From NCBI GenBank assembly GCA_902494945.1, contig CABUVF010000004.1, forward strand, positions 1-34,450: a DNA stretch of 34,450 nucleotides, read 5' to 3'. This DNA is from an uncultured Collinsella sp. Its GTDB lineage: Bacteria; Actinomycetota; Coriobacteriia; Coriobacteriales; Coriobacteriaceae. The first letter of the stretch is position 1; every line of letters begins with the position of its first letter. This document shows, in pieces, positions 14,691 through 23,984 of this stretch. Position numbers and translations under genes: made by a program. Below the pieces are notes generated by a model, which saw only the letters and a list, made by a program, of their open reading frames with translations, searched no databases and was not told the DNA's origin.

Positions 14691-17522
14691 CTACTCCCCC
14701 AGCAGAGCCTTCTCCGGTGTGATGGGCAGCGAGCGCACCTGGTGGCCGGTGGCGTGTGCGACGGCCGAGGCCACGGCGGCGAGCGGCGTGTTGATGACGA
14801 CCTCGCCGATCGACTTGGCGCCAAACGGGCCCGTCGGCTCGTAGCTCGGCTCAAAGGCCACGCGAATGCTGCCGATATCCAGGCGCGTGGGCAGCTTGTA
14901 GCTCATAAAGTTGCCGGTGCGCAGACGGCCGCGATCGTCATGCTCGACAATCTCGTAGAGTGCGTGGCCAATGCCCTGGGCAATGCCGCCCTCGGCCTGG
15001 ACGCGCGCGAGCGCCTCGTTGATCACGGTGCCGCAGTCGACGGCCGCCGCATAGTCCACCACAGTCACCTTGCCGGTGGCCTTGTCGACCTCGACCTCGG
15101 CAATGCCGGCCATAAACGGCGGAGGCGAAACGGGCAGGCTGGCAGAGGCGTGCGAGGTGAGCGCGGCACCGCCCGCGATGTTCTTGACGCACAGGTTGGC
15201 AAAGTCGCGCAGCGTGAGGTAGCGGTTCTGCTCACGCGCGGCACGCTCGTCGGACAGACGCACGTACTGGCCATCAAAGACCACGTCGGCGGCGTCCACG
15301 TCCCACATCTGGGCGGCCTTGGCGCAAATCTTCTCGCGCAGCTCGGTCGCGGCGTTCTTGGCCGCCAGGCCCGTCACGTACGTGCCCGAGCTCGCGTACG
15401 AGCCGGCGTCGAACGGCGACACGTCGGTGTCCACGCCGCGTACCACAATGAGCGAGCTCTCCACACCCAGCTCCTCGGCGGCAATCTGCGCCAGGATCGT
15501 GTCGACGCCCATGCCGTTATCGGTGGCGCCGGTGCCGATGGTAATGAAGCCGTCCTCTTCCAAGCGCATGTCGATGCCGGCGATATCCACGTTGGAGATG
15601 CCCGAGCCCTGCATGGTGAGCGCACAGCCCAGGGCTCGCACGCGGTCGCCCAGGTCGACAGCTAGTGGCTTGTCGCGCCAACCGATCATGTCCATCGCGC
15701 GTAGCAGACAGCGGTCGAGCGCGCAGGCGTTGAGCTTCTCGTTGTAGTACTGCGGCATGATCTCGCCCTCGCGCACGATGTTCTTAAGGCGCAGGTCGGC
15801 CGGGTCCATGTGCAGCATGTCGGCGAGCTCGTTGACGGCACTCTCCACGGCAAACTGGCCCTGGGTGGCACCGTAGCCGCGATACGCGCCGCCGCGGTTG
15901 GTATTGGTGTAGACGGCGTCCCAGCTAAAGCGGCTCGCCTTCACATGGTTGTAGATGGGCAGGCTCTTGTGGCCCGACAGGCCGATCGTCGTGGTGGCGT
16001 GCTCGCCGTACGCGCCGGCGTTGGACAGCGTGTGCAGATCGATGGCCGTGATGGTGCCGTCGTTCATGGCGCCCAGCTTAACGGTCATCTGCATCTGGTG
16101 GCGCGAGTTGCCCGCAGTGATGGTCTCCTCACGGGTGTAGCAGCAGTAGCTCGGACGGCCGGTCTGCTGCGTCACAAACGCAACGAAGATCTCGCAGCAG
16201 CCCGTCTGCTTGGAGCCAAAGCCGCCGCCGATGCGCGGCTTAATGACCTGCACCTGCGACTGCGGGATATCGAGCGACTGCGCGACCATGCGGCGCACAT
16301 GGAAGGGCACCTGCGTGGAGGTGGTCACCGAGATACGCCCGAACGCGTCGGTTGTCGCGAAGGCGCGGAAGGTCTCCATGGGCGCGGTCTGCGTGGCCTG
16401 GCTGGTGTAGGTGCGCTCAAAGACGATGTCGCTCTGGGCGAAGGCCTCGTCCAGATCGCCGTAATCGCTGGTACCGCTGCACACCAGGTTGCGCGGGACG
16501 TCGCCGCCCTGCGGGAACATAAAGGTCACGTCGCCCTCGGGGTGGACCACGATGTCGTTATCGAGTGCCTGAGTAAAGTCGAGCAGCGGCTCGAGCACCT
16601 CGTAGTCGACCTTGATGAGCTTGAGCGCCTTGTCGGCGGCCTCCTCGGTCTCGGCGGCGACAATCGCCACCTCCTCGTTTTGATAGCGCACGAGGTTCTC
16701 GAGGATCAGGCGGTCGTAGGGACTCGGCTGCGGGTAGCTCTGGCCGGCGATGGTAAAGCGGCGCTTGGGCACGTCCTCGTAGGTGTAGACGCCCACGACG
16801 CCGGGCACCTTCAGGGCACGCGACGTATCGATGGAGCGAATCTTGGCACGCGCATACGGGCTGCGCTTAAGTTTGACGATGAGCGCGCCGGCGGGCACCA
16901 TATCGCCCGCGTAGACGGGACGGCCCTCGAGCAGGGCCTTCGAGTCCTTCTTGGGCTGCTTGTGGGTGATCTGCTTGTACGAGACACCGTCGCAGCTGGT
17001 GTCGTTGACCGGCAGCTCGGGCATCTCAAAGCCCACCTGCACGCCGGACTCGTTGAGGAAGCGGACAATGGCGCGCAGCTGGCTCTCGTAGCCGCTGCAA
17101 CGGCAGAGGTTGCCGGCGAGCTGGCGCGACAGCTCCTCGCGCGTGGCGACAAGGCTCGGGTCCTCCTTGGCGGCGCGGGCAAGCGCCAGCACGTTCATGA
17201 TAAGGCCGGGGGCGCAAAAACCGCACTGCTCGGCGCCTTCGGCAGCCATCGCGCGAGCAAGCGCCTCGGACTCGGCCTTGAGGCCCTCAAGCGTGGTGAT
17301 GGTGTGGCCCTCAACACGGGCGGCGGGAACCGAGCAGCTCAGCACCGGGTCGCCGTCGAGCCACACCGTACACAGACCGCAGTTGGTGGTTTCGCAAGCA
17401 CAGCGCACCGACGCGCAACCCTGCTCACGCAAAAGCGAAAAGAGCATGGTGTCGGGGGCAATCTGAACCTTGACCTTGCGGACGTTGAGCGTAAAGGAAA
17501 GATCGATGAGTTTGGCAGCCAT
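14691..17522 (-). CDS. XdhD-like molybdenum hydroxylase, fused [2Fe-2S] and molybdopterin subunit
   Basis: Xanthine dehydrogenase family protein of 943 residues. Residues 1-160 are the two [2Fe-2S] domains with all eight ligands: C43, C48, C51, C63 and C100, C103, C140, C142. From about 200 on is the molybdopterin-binding part: GGFGSKQ, AYRGYGATQ, the YASSGTYVTG segment, and GPFGAKSIGE with the catalytic glutamate at E907. The fused plan and the partner FAD gene match E. coli XdhD/YgfM. Substrate is unknown: a purine or another N-heterocycle is likely. XdhD-type enzymes are among proposed selenium-dependent molybdenum hydroxylases, and the selenium-cofactor genes selD-yedF-DUF3343 are 10 kb away. 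ATG overlaps the stop of the FAD gene (TAATG). Confidence 0.88.
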   Translation of the reverse strand: MAAKLIDLSFTLNVRKVKVQIAPDTMLFSLLREQGCASVRCACETTNCGLCTVWLDGDPVLSCSVPAARVEGHTITTLEGLKAESEALARAMAAEGAEQCGFCAPGLIMNVLALARAAKEDPSLVATREELSRQLAGNLCRCSGYESQLRAIVRFLNESGVQVGFEMPELPVNDTSCDGVSYKQITHKQPKKDSKALLEGRPVYAGDMVPAGALIVKLKRSPYARAKIRSIDTSRALKVPGVVGVYTYEDVPKRRFTIAGQSYPQPSPYDRLILENLVRYQNEEVAIVAAETEEAADKALKLIKVDYEVLEPLLDFTQALDNDIVVHPEGDVTFMFPQGGDVPRNLVCSGTSDYGDLDEAFAQSDIVFERTYTSQATQTAPMETFRAFATTDAFGRISVTTSTQVPFHVRRMVAQSLDIPQSQVQVIKPRIGGGFGSKQTGCCEIFVAFVTQQTGRPSYCCYTREETITAGNSRHQMQMTVKLGAMNDGTITAIDLHTLSNAGAYGEHATTTIGLSGHKSLPIYNHVKASRFSWDAVYTNTNRGGAYRGYGATQGQFAVESAVNELADMLHMDPADLRLKNIVREGEIMPQYYNEKLNACALDRCLLRAMDMIGWRDKPLAVDLGDRVRALGCALTMQGSGISNVDIAGIDMRLEEDGFITIGTGATDNGMGVDTILAQIAAEELGVESSLIVVRGVDTDVSPFDAGSYASSGTYVTGLAAKNAATELREKICAKAAQMWDVDAADVVFDGQYVRLSDERAAREQNRYLTLRDFANLCVKNIAGGAALTSHASASLPVSPPPFMAGIAEVEVDKATGKVTVVDYAAAVDCGTVINEALARVQAEGGIAQGIGHALYEIVEHDDRGRLRTGNFMSYKLPTRLDIGSIRVAFEPSYEPTGPFGAKSIGEVVINTPLAAVASAVAHATGHQVRSLPITPEKALLGE

Positions 17523-18436
17523 TAGCGCACCTCGCTAGAATCGACGCCGGGCACGCGGCGGCAGGAATACTCGTCCGTGGCAAACTTAGGAATCTGCACG
17601 CCCTCGAGCTCGTGCGCAAGCGCGGCCGAAAGCTCGATGCCGGCGGCGCGGCGCACGGCCTGGACGGCGAGCGGGGCCGAGATGCGACGGCGGTAGTCGG
17701 CCGAGCCCCACAGGTTGGTTCCGTAGCTCAGGGCACGCACGGATGCAGCAAGGGCGCGAAGCTCGTCCTCGGAAGGCTGCTCGCTGGAAAGGCCACATGC
17801 CTCGCCCTGCAGCAGGGTCGCGCGCAACGGGCGGGCGCCCACGGTGACGTGCCAGGAGCCGTCCCACCATGCGGCGGTGACGTTCAGCGAGGGGAAATCG
17901 GTCGCGGCCTTGCGCACGGCCTCGTAGCTCGCACGGTAATCGTGCTTGACGACTACGACATGCTCGATAACGTCGCGCACGTAGCCCATCCGCACGAACT
18001 CCGCGAGCGACACGCGGCCGGCACCCGTCAGCTCAACATAGGAATCGAGCGCGAGGAACGCCGAGAGAACGTCCGAGAAGCCAAAGCGGCCGTAGATGCT
18101 GCCGCCCACCGTGGCGGTATTGCGCAGCTGCACGCCCACGATGTCGTGGACGGCGAACTCAAAGACATTGTTGACAAGCGCGTTGAGCCCGGCATGACGC
18201 TCGAGCTGGCGCAGGGTGCACATGGCACCGATGCGAAACTCGGTCTCGGTCTCCTCGATCTGATCGAGTCCGCAGGCCGAAAGGTCAATCGCCGTCGCCA
18301 CGCGACGCGAACCCAGACGCATCCAGATGCCGCCGCCCACAATCTTGTTGTTGCGGTTCTTCTGTAAGAGCTCATAGGCTTCGGCCGCGTTTCCAACACG
18401 GACGTAGGTACCGAACTTGAGCACGTTCTCCCCCAT
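17522..18436 (-). CDS. FAD-binding subunit of the molybdenum hydroxylase
   Basis: Protein of 304 residues of the CO-dehydrogenase/xanthine-dehydrogenase FAD subunit family; carries electrons from the [2Fe-2S] clusters to NAD or another acceptor. FAD contacts are visible in KIVGGGIWMRLG (about 32-43) and LRNTATVGGSIYGRFGFSD (about 105-123); the C-terminal CO_deh_flav_C-like region follows. First gene of a two-gene operon, overlapping the large subunit by 1 nt. ATG at 18436 is close behind GAAGAG; a GTG at 18427 behind GGGGGAG is an alternative start, as at tig. Confidence 0.88.
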   Translation of the reverse strand: MGENVLKFGTYVRVGNAAEAYELLQKNRNNKIVGGGIWMRLGSRRVATAIDLSACGLDQIEETETEFRIGAMCTLRQLERHAGLNALVNNVFEFAVHDIVGVQLRNTATVGGSIYGRFGFSDVLSAFLALDSYVELTGAGRVSLAEFVRMGYVRDVIEHVVVVKHDYRASYEAVRKAATDFPSLNVTAAWWDGSWHVTVGARPLRATLLQGEACGLSSEQPSEDELRALAASVRALSYGTNLWGSADYRRRISAPLAVQAVRRAAGIELSAALAHELEGVQIPKFATDEYSCRRVPGVDSSEVR

Positions 18437-18496
18437 CTCTTCACTTGTCCAGTGCCCTCTAGTGTACCAAACGAGGGCGCACGGCCCTCACCACCA

Positions 18497-18531
18497 TAGA
18501 AAAAGGCTCCCGGCACAAATGCTGGGAGCCT
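18497..18531 (-). terminator. gdhA terminator
   Basis: 11-bp stem AGGCTCCCGGC/GCTGGGAGCCT (one G-T pair) at 18504-18531 with a 6-nt loop, followed on the minus strand by TTTTTCTAT. It ends transcription 25 nt after gdhA and insulates the hydroxylase operon. Confidence 0.85.
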
Positions 18532-18556
18532 CATCAGTTGCTATGTCGAGCTGGAT

Positions 18557-19912
18557 TTAGCAGACGCCCTGGGCGAGCATGGCGTCGGCGACCTTCAGGA
18601 AGCCGGCGATGTTGGCGCCCATGACGAAGTTGCCCTCCTCGCCGTACTCCTTGGCGGTGTCGTCCACGTTGTGGAACATGCCGCGCATGAGCTGCTCGAG
18701 CTTGCCGTCGACCTCCTCGAAGGTCCAGGACAGGTGCTCAGCGTTCTGGCTCATCTCCAGGCCGGACACGAGCACACCACCGGCGTTGGCAGCCTTGCCG
18801 GGCATAAAGGCGACGCCGTTCTCCTGGAAGTAAGTCGTGGCCTCGATGGTCGTGGGCATGTTCGCGCCCTCGCCGACCACCTTGCAGCCGTTGGCGACGA
18901 GCGCCTGGGCGTCCTCGAGCAGCAGCGTATTCTCGCGAGCGCAGGGCAGCGCGATGTCGCAGGGCAGCTGCCACACGCCACGACCGTCGCCCTCGTGCCA
19001 CACGGCACCGGGCTTCTCGTCAACGTACATGGCGAGCGTGACGCCCTTGTCGTGGCCGGAGCGCTTCTTGTTGTAGACGTGCTCGAGCACGGAGTAGTCG
19101 ATGCCGTCGGGATCCTCGACCCAGCCGTGGGTGTCGGAGCAGGCCAGCACCTTGCCGCCGAGCTGCGCAACCTTCTGGACGGCGTAGATAGCGACGTTGC
19201 CGGAGCCGTGAACGACGACGTTCTTGCCCTCGAAGGAGTCGCCGCGGCTCTTGAGGTACTCGTCCACAAAGTAGACCAGACCGTAACCGGTGGCCTCGGT
19301 ACGGGCGAGCGAGCCGCCAAAGGAGAGGCCCTTGCCGGTGAGGACGCCGGTCCACTCGTTGGTCAGGCGCTTGTACTGACCGAACATGTAGGCAACCTCG
19401 CGGCCACCAACGCCCAGGTCGCCGGCGGGAACGTCGGTGTTGGGGCCAATGTGGCGATAGAGCTCGGTCATGAAGGACTGGCAGAAGTGCATGATCTCGT
19501 TGTTGGACTTGCCCTTGGGGTCAAAGTCGGAGCCGCCCTTGCCGCCGCCCATGGGAAGGGTGGTCAGGCTGTTCTTGAGGATCTGCTCCAGGCCCAGGAA
19601 CTTGAGCATGCCCAGGGTGACCGTCGGGTTAAAGCGCAGGCCGCCCTTGTAGGGTCCAATGGCAGAGTTGAACTCGACACGATAGCCGCGGTTGACCTGA
19701 ACCTTGCCCTGGTCATCGACCCAGGGGACACGGAACATAACGATGCGCTCGGGCTCGACGAGGCGCTCAAGCAGGGCGGCCTCCTCGTACTCGGGATGGG
19801 CGTCGAGCGCCGGCTGGATGGTGCCGAGGATCTCGGTCGCGGCCTGGATGAACTCAGGCTGCTCGGGATAGCGGGCCTTGAGCTCGTCGAGAACTTTCTG
19901 CGTGTAGCTCAT
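18557..19912 (-). CDS. gdhA: NADP-type glutamate dehydrogenase
   Basis: Reversible reductive amination of 2-oxoglutarate to glutamate; ammonium assimilation. 451 residues, the hexameric GdhA size. Motifs: GPYKGGLRFNPTV, the catalytic-lysine region LPMGGGKGGSDFDPKGKS, PAGDLGVGGREVAYM, the Rossmann motif VVHGSGNVAIYA, and EGANMPTT. ATG at 19912 is preceded by GGAGG at the right spacing; the frame extends to 19960 without a ribosome site. Monocistronic, with its own terminator. A perfect 9-bp hairpin (19947-19969, TCGCGGCGC/GCGCCGCGA) lies in its leader. NADP preference is inferred from family resemblance. Confidence 0.95.
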   Translation of the reverse strand: MSYTQKVLDELKARYPEQPEFIQAATEILGTIQPALDAHPEYEEAALLERLVEPERIVMFRVPWVDDQGKVQVNRGYRVEFNSAIGPYKGGLRFNPTVTLGMLKFLGLEQILKNSLTTLPMGGGKGGSDFDPKGKSNNEIMHFCQSFMTELYRHIGPNTDVPAGDLGVGGREVAYMFGQYKRLTNEWTGVLTGKGLSFGGSLARTEATGYGLVYFVDEYLKSRGDSFEGKNVVVHGSGNVAIYAVQKVAQLGGKVLACSDTHGWVEDPDGIDYSVLEHVYNKKRSGHDKGVTLAMYVDEKPGAVWHEGDGRGVWQLPCDIALPCARENTLLLEDAQALVANGCKVVGEGANMPTTIEATTYFQENGVAFMPGKAANAGGVLVSGLEMSQNAEHLSWTFEEVDGKLEQLMRGMFHNVDDTAKEYGEEGNFVMGANIAGFLKVADAMLAQGVC

Positions 19913-19946
19913 GCTTCCTCCAATTGATGGAAAAGAAAGGTGTCGT

Positions 19947-19969
19947 TCGCGGCGCCCCATGCGCCGCGA
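19947..19969. promoter_or_regulatory. hairpin in the gdhA leader
   Basis: Perfect 9-bp GC-only-rich stem with 5-nt loop, 35 nt upstream of the gdhA start codon. It has no following T-run, so it is more likely a stability or regulatory structure than a terminator. Confidence 0.4.
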
Positions 19970-20130
19970 GCTTTATCGAGTATGGATAATATCGCACTGT
20001 TGCAGCAAAGTTTCGCATAAGCCGACGAGCAGATGTTTCGTTTTGATTACGATGCAGGTAGAAGCGTTTTTGAGCACCCGACGTACAAATCGCGTGTTTC
20101 GAAGCTGTTTCGTCCACGTGGTCCATACCA

Positions 20131-20157
20131 CCACAAAGAGGACAGGCACCTTTGTGG
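20131..20157. repeat. hairpin downstream of tRNA-Sec
   Basis: CCACAAAG/CTTTGTGG, 8-bp stem with an 11-nt loop containing a GACAGGCAC word. It begins 18 nt after the tRNA-Sec 3' end on the minus strand. There is no T-run; related GTCC...GTGCC words occur in the spacers near 4750-4795 and 5924-5940, suggesting a dispersed intergenic repeat. Confidence 0.45.
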
Positions 20158-20174
20158 CGGTTGGCAGGATGCGT

Positions 20175-20271
20175 TGGCGGGAACGTATGTGAATCGAACA
20201 CATCCAAGACGTTTTGCACGCCTCACAACGGTTTTGAGGACCGCGGGGCCCACCGGAGCCCATCCGTTCCC
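20175..20271 (-). tRNA. selC: tRNA-Sec (anticodon UCA)
   Basis: 97-nt minus-strand tRNA including an encoded CCA. Acceptor GGGAACG/CGTTCCC plus an eighth (mismatched) position; D-arm with TCCGGTGG loop as in bacterial tRNA-Sec; anticodon stem GCGGT/ACCGT with loop CCTCAAA (anticodon TCA); a long variable arm GAGGCGT/ACGTCTT; T-arm ATGTG/CACAT with loop TTCGATT. These features are specific for selenocysteine tRNA. It sits downstream of selB on the same strand, with a 162-bp repeat element in between. Confidence 0.95.
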
Positions 20272-20306
20272 AAACGTGGCGGTATTTTACCAAACGCGCA
20301 GTGTCG

Positions 20307-20468
20307 CGCCACGAAAACGGCCCATCTACTACGTTTAACCAGCAAGGGTAAACCATACCCACTTTTTCGTAACATCGGCAAGTCATCTACCTGCGGTTTT
20401 GTTTTTGCGGTTTTTGAAATGGTCGAGGGTAGTCACTTAAACGTAGTAGATAGGCCGGTTTTGTGGCG
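20307..20468 (+). repeat. 162-bp element with 30-bp terminal inverted repeats, copy B
   Basis: Same length and organisation as 5968-6129. Left arm 20307-20336, right arm 20439-20468; the arms are well conserved with copy A and the interior is diverged but alignable without gaps. It lies between the selB stop (20486) and tRNA-Sec, so it would be transcribed in antisense orientation if selAB-selC were one transcript. Confidence 0.85.
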
Positions 20469-20485
20469 AGCGGCGATTCGGAGCC

Positions 20486-22456
20486 CTAGCGCAGGGATCT
20501 GAGACCGCCGGCCTCCTTGTTGAGCGTCGTAAAACGCACCGCATCCAGGTGCTCCAAGATGCTAATGGCTCGTTTGCGCGACACGCCTAAGGCCTCGCGC
20601 AGCACACTCGTCGTGGCAACGCCGCCAGCAGCCTCGATAGCCGCGGCGACGACCTCACGTGCATGGGCCTCGGCGGCGGCAGACAAGGCAACGTCGCGTT
20701 CGATCTTAACGATCGCGCGGTTGAGCGAAAGCTCGCGCAGGGCACGCGTCATGGTGTCGCGATCGAGCTGCAGACGCTCACCCACCTCGGGCAGTGTCGC
20801 CGCACCGAGACCCGCCTCGTCGAGGGCGGCCACGATGCGCTGGCTCGCCTCGCGCACCACACGTATCGCCGCAGCGGCAGAGTGCGGGTCGAACACCTCG
20901 GCACCGTCGACGGTGCACACGCCGCGCGCACAGCCCTCGAGAACGAGCGCGGACGCAATGTCTTCGCCCGCTGTCGGCCAGGCGGCATGCGCGACCTCGC
21001 CCGGCGTGAAACCCGTCTGCTTGGGCGCGGCCCCGTGCATGGCGGCCAACGTGACGGAGAGCGTGGCGAGGGCGGCATCGAGCACAGCGGGGGCGGCATA
21101 GAGCTCCTCGGTCGAGCGCTCGGCATGAAGCGCCACGGCGTCACCCGAGGAAACCGCCCCGTGCAGGAGCGCAGCCGCCTCGGCACTCGAAAGATCGAGA
21201 GCACGGGCTGCGGCCGCGGCAGGCACAGGCAGGCGCTGCAGCCCCAACCATGCGGCAACGGCGGCGGCGCGGTCGTCGGCATCCAGGGCCCCGAGCAGCG
21301 CGCACTCGCCCGCGGAGAGGACGCGCGAGCGGCGGCACCGCGAAAGAAGAACACGACCGCCGCCGATAAGCACCACCGGCGAAAACGCGAGCACAATGAG
21401 GCCGTCGCCCGATCGCACGGGAAGGCGCTCCTCCAGACGGACCTGCACGATGCGGGTCTCGCCAGTCTCAATGGGTCCCTCACCCTCCATGAGCATGATA
21501 CGGCCAAGGACCTCCGCCGTACCCGCCATCACATGAACGCGCGTACCGGACTCGAAGGGCGCGGGCTTGGTGCCCTCGCGCCCCAGATACGTGAAGCGGG
21601 CGATGAGCCTGAGCGTCGAGCCCTCAGCACCAGACCCGCAGAGGACCTCGCCACGCGGAAGGTCGCCCGCACCGTCGCCCACGATGTTGAGCGCCGCGCG
21701 CTGCCCGGGCAACGCCCGAGGAGTATCACCATGCACCTGAATCGCGCGCACGCGGCAGCGCACGCCCGCGGGACATGAGACGAGCTCGTCGCCCACCGCT
21801 ACGGGGGCATCGTGAAGCGTGCCCGTGACGACCGTCCCGGATCCCTTGATGGTGAAGCAGCGGTCGATGGGCAGGCGCGGGGCCAGACCGGGGCGCACCG
21901 GGCGGGATGCGGCATCGGCCAGGAAAGAGTCGATGGCTGCATCGAGGGCAAGGCGAACGTCCTCGATGCCCACGCCCGTGCGCGAGGAAACAGGCACCAC
22001 GGGCGCATCGGCAAAGACGGTATCGCTGAGGAAGTCCATCACGTCGAGCTCGGCGAGCTCCGCCGTCTCGTCATCGGCCAGATCGCGCATCGTGAGCGCC
22101 ACCACGAGGTGCCTCACGCCCAACAGCTCCAACACGTACACGTGCTCTCGCGTCTGCGGCATCACGCCCTCAACGGCAGAAACCGCCAGCAACGCAACGT
22201 CCACGCCGGTGGCACCCTGTACCATCGCGCGCAGGTAGTGCGCATGCCCGGGCACGTCGACCAGGCCGACAAGCTTGCCGCTGGGAAGCTCGAGCTCGCC
22301 AAAACCGAGCTCCGTAGTCATGCCTCGGCGTCGCTCGACCTCCAGACGGTCGGGATTTTTGCCGGTCAGCGCCTCGATAAGGGCCGACTTTCCGTGGTCG
22401 ACGTGTCCTGCTGTTCCAACGACAACGGGACACTCGACAAGCTCACGCGCAGTCAT
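20486..22456 (-). CDS. selB: selenocysteine-specific elongation factor SelB
   Basis: GTPase that brings Sec-tRNA-Sec to UGA codons marked by a SECIS hairpin. 656 residues. G1 motif GTAGHVDHGKS (14-24), the GMTTELGFGELEL switch I segment characteristic of SelB, G3 DVPGHAHY, then EF-Tu-like domains 2 and 3 and a C-terminal winged-helix region that binds SECIS; the last helix-turn-helix (LREALGVSRKRAISILEHL) is clear. The usual G4 NKxD is replaced by TMRDLAD, a relaxed form common in SelB. ATG at 22456 overlaps the selA stop (ATGA), so the two are translationally coupled. Confidence 0.95.
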   Translation of the reverse strand: MTARELVECPVVVGTAGHVDHGKSALIEALTGKNPDRLEVERRRGMTTELGFGELELPSGKLVGLVDVPGHAHYLRAMVQGATGVDVALLAVSAVEGVMPQTREHVYVLELLGVRHLVVALTMRDLADDETAELAELDVMDFLSDTVFADAPVVPVSSRTGVGIEDVRLALDAAIDSFLADAASRPVRPGLAPRLPIDRCFTIKGSGTVVTGTLHDAPVAVGDELVSCPAGVRCRVRAIQVHGDTPRALPGQRAALNIVGDGAGDLPRGEVLCGSGAEGSTLRLIARFTYLGREGTKPAPFESGTRVHVMAGTAEVLGRIMLMEGEGPIETGETRIVQVRLEERLPVRSGDGLIVLAFSPVVLIGGGRVLLSRCRRSRVLSAGECALLGALDADDRAAAVAAWLGLQRLPVPAAAAARALDLSSAEAAALLHGAVSSGDAVALHAERSTEELYAAPAVLDAALATLSVTLAAMHGAAPKQTGFTPGEVAHAAWPTAGEDIASALVLEGCARGVCTVDGAEVFDPHSAAAAIRVVREASQRIVAALDEAGLGAATLPEVGERLQLDRDTMTRALRELSLNRAIVKIERDVALSAAAEAHAREVVAAAIEAAGGVATTSVLREALGVSRKRAISILEHLDAVRFTTLNKEAGGLRSLR

Positions 22457-23910
22457 CGACGCAAACCCGCCCGCACGGTATCCGCCAACGCAGACGCACA
22501 CAGGTCAAGGTCGGTGTCGTGCAAAAGCGTGCGAACGTCAAACAGCACCTGGTCATGGCGCACGCGTGTCACAACCGGCGTATCGGGCTCCTGTACCATA
22601 GCGCGCTTTAGGCCATCGGCGGATAGACGCCCATCGACGGGACAGACGGCAACGCAAAATGTAGGGAGCTCGACAGTCGGCAGCGATCCGCCGCCGGGAG
22701 TAGAGGCGCCCTCGACAACCTGCAGCTCCACGGCCTCCTCGCACTGAGCCTCGCGAAGCTTGCGCAGCATGCGGTCGTGCAGGCGCTTGGCCTGGCGCTC
22801 GAGCGGAGCCGGCGCGCCGGAAAGCATGTTGAGTACCGGGATCTCCCGATGCGCCGCATCGGGACCGGTCACATACAGTCGCAAAGTGGCCTCGAGCGCC
22901 GCGAGCGTGAGCTTGCCAGGGCGAAGCGCGCGCATAAGAGGATGCGAGGCACAGGCGGCGATTGCCTGGGCGCTGCCGAGAATAATGCCTGCCTGCGAGG
23001 CGCCGAGCAGCTTGTCACCCGAGCACGAGACGACGTCAACGCCGGCGCAAAGCGAGGCGGACGTGGGCTTCTCCCCCGCATCGGCGAGCACCCCGTCTGC
23101 AAGCAAAGCGCCCGAGCCCTGATCCTCGTACAGCAACAGCCCGTGCTCATGCGCCAGCGCGGAAAGCTCCGCCGCGGAAACCTCCTCGTGGAAGCCCTCG
23201 ATACGGTAATTAGAAGGATGAACTTTCAAGATCATCGCCGTGTTGGGCGTAATGGCGCTTCGATAATCGTCCAGATGTGTGCGGTTGGTAGAGCCAACCT
23301 CGACAAGCTTGGCACCCGAAGCCGCCATGATGTCGGGGATGCGGAAGCTGCCGCCCACCTCGACAAGCTCGCCGCGGCTCACGATGACCTCTTTGCCAGC
23401 CGCGTGCGCGGCAAGCACCAGCAGCACCGCGGCGGCATTGTTGTTGACAACCAAGGCGTCCTGCGCCCCCGTGAGCGTGCGCAGCAGGCGTGCGGCATGC
23501 TCCTTGCGGCCCCCGCGAGCGCAGATTGAGACGTCATACTCAAGCGTGCTGTAGCCTCGGGCGACATCGGTCACCGCCTGCACCGCCGCGGGAGCGAGCG
23601 GAGCGCGGCCCAGATTGGTGTGAATCACAACGCCCGTCGCGTTGACAGCAGGGCGCAGGGTCGGCAGCGACAGGCGATGGGTCCGCTGCTCAATTGCCAA
23701 GGCGAGCTCGCGCTTGTTCCTTGCAGGGGCGCCGGAGCGAATCGCCGCGCGCTCGGCATCGAGCTCGGCGTCAATCGCCTCGCGTACCATCGTGTCGCCT
23801 GCATCGCCAGCAGCCTTCATGACCGGCCACTCGGCAAGCAACTCGTGAACGGCGGGAATGGAACGCAGGCGGCCGCGCACCTCGGCAGACATGGATTCGC
23901 AGTCGCTCAT
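22453..23910 (-). CDS. selA: L-seryl-tRNA(Sec) selenium transferase SelA
   Basis: PLP enzyme converting Ser-tRNA-Sec to Sec-tRNA-Sec with selenophosphate. 485 residues. The PLP lysine is K300 in SCSGDKLLGASQAG; upstream are NATGVVIHTNLGRAPL and the NNNAAAVLL cofactor region, all typical of SelA. ATG at 23910 has AAAGG 6-7 nt upstream and starts the normal-length protein; the frame remains open to 24021 through the flanking inverted repeat but without a ribosome site. First gene of selA-selB. Confidence 0.95.
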   Translation of the reverse strand: MSDCESMSAEVRGRLRSIPAVHELLAEWPVMKAAGDAGDTMVREAIDAELDAERAAIRSGAPARNKRELALAIEQRTHRLSLPTLRPAVNATGVVIHTNLGRAPLAPAAVQAVTDVARGYSTLEYDVSICARGGRKEHAARLLRTLTGAQDALVVNNNAAAVLLVLAAHAAGKEVIVSRGELVEVGGSFRIPDIMAASGAKLVEVGSTNRTHLDDYRSAITPNTAMILKVHPSNYRIEGFHEEVSAAELSALAHEHGLLLYEDQGSGALLADGVLADAGEKPTSASLCAGVDVVSCSGDKLLGASQAGIILGSAQAIAACASHPLMRALRPGKLTLAALEATLRLYVTGPDAAHREIPVLNMLSGAPAPLERQAKRLHDRMLRKLREAQCEEAVELQVVEGASTPGGGSLPTVELPTFCVAVCPVDGRLSADGLKRAMVQEPDTPVVTRVRHDQVLFDVRTLLHDTDLDLCASALADTVRAGLRR

Positions 23911-23984
23911 GAAAAGCCTTTCGACATGTTCAATAAAAAGCGGGTCCCCTTTGTCGTCAGCAGCAAAATGCGGCAACGCACATG

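Noticed and set aside
20131..20157. Rho-independent terminator for tRNA-Sec
   Set aside because: The stem is good but there is no T-run on the minus strand, so it is listed only as a repeat-like hairpin.
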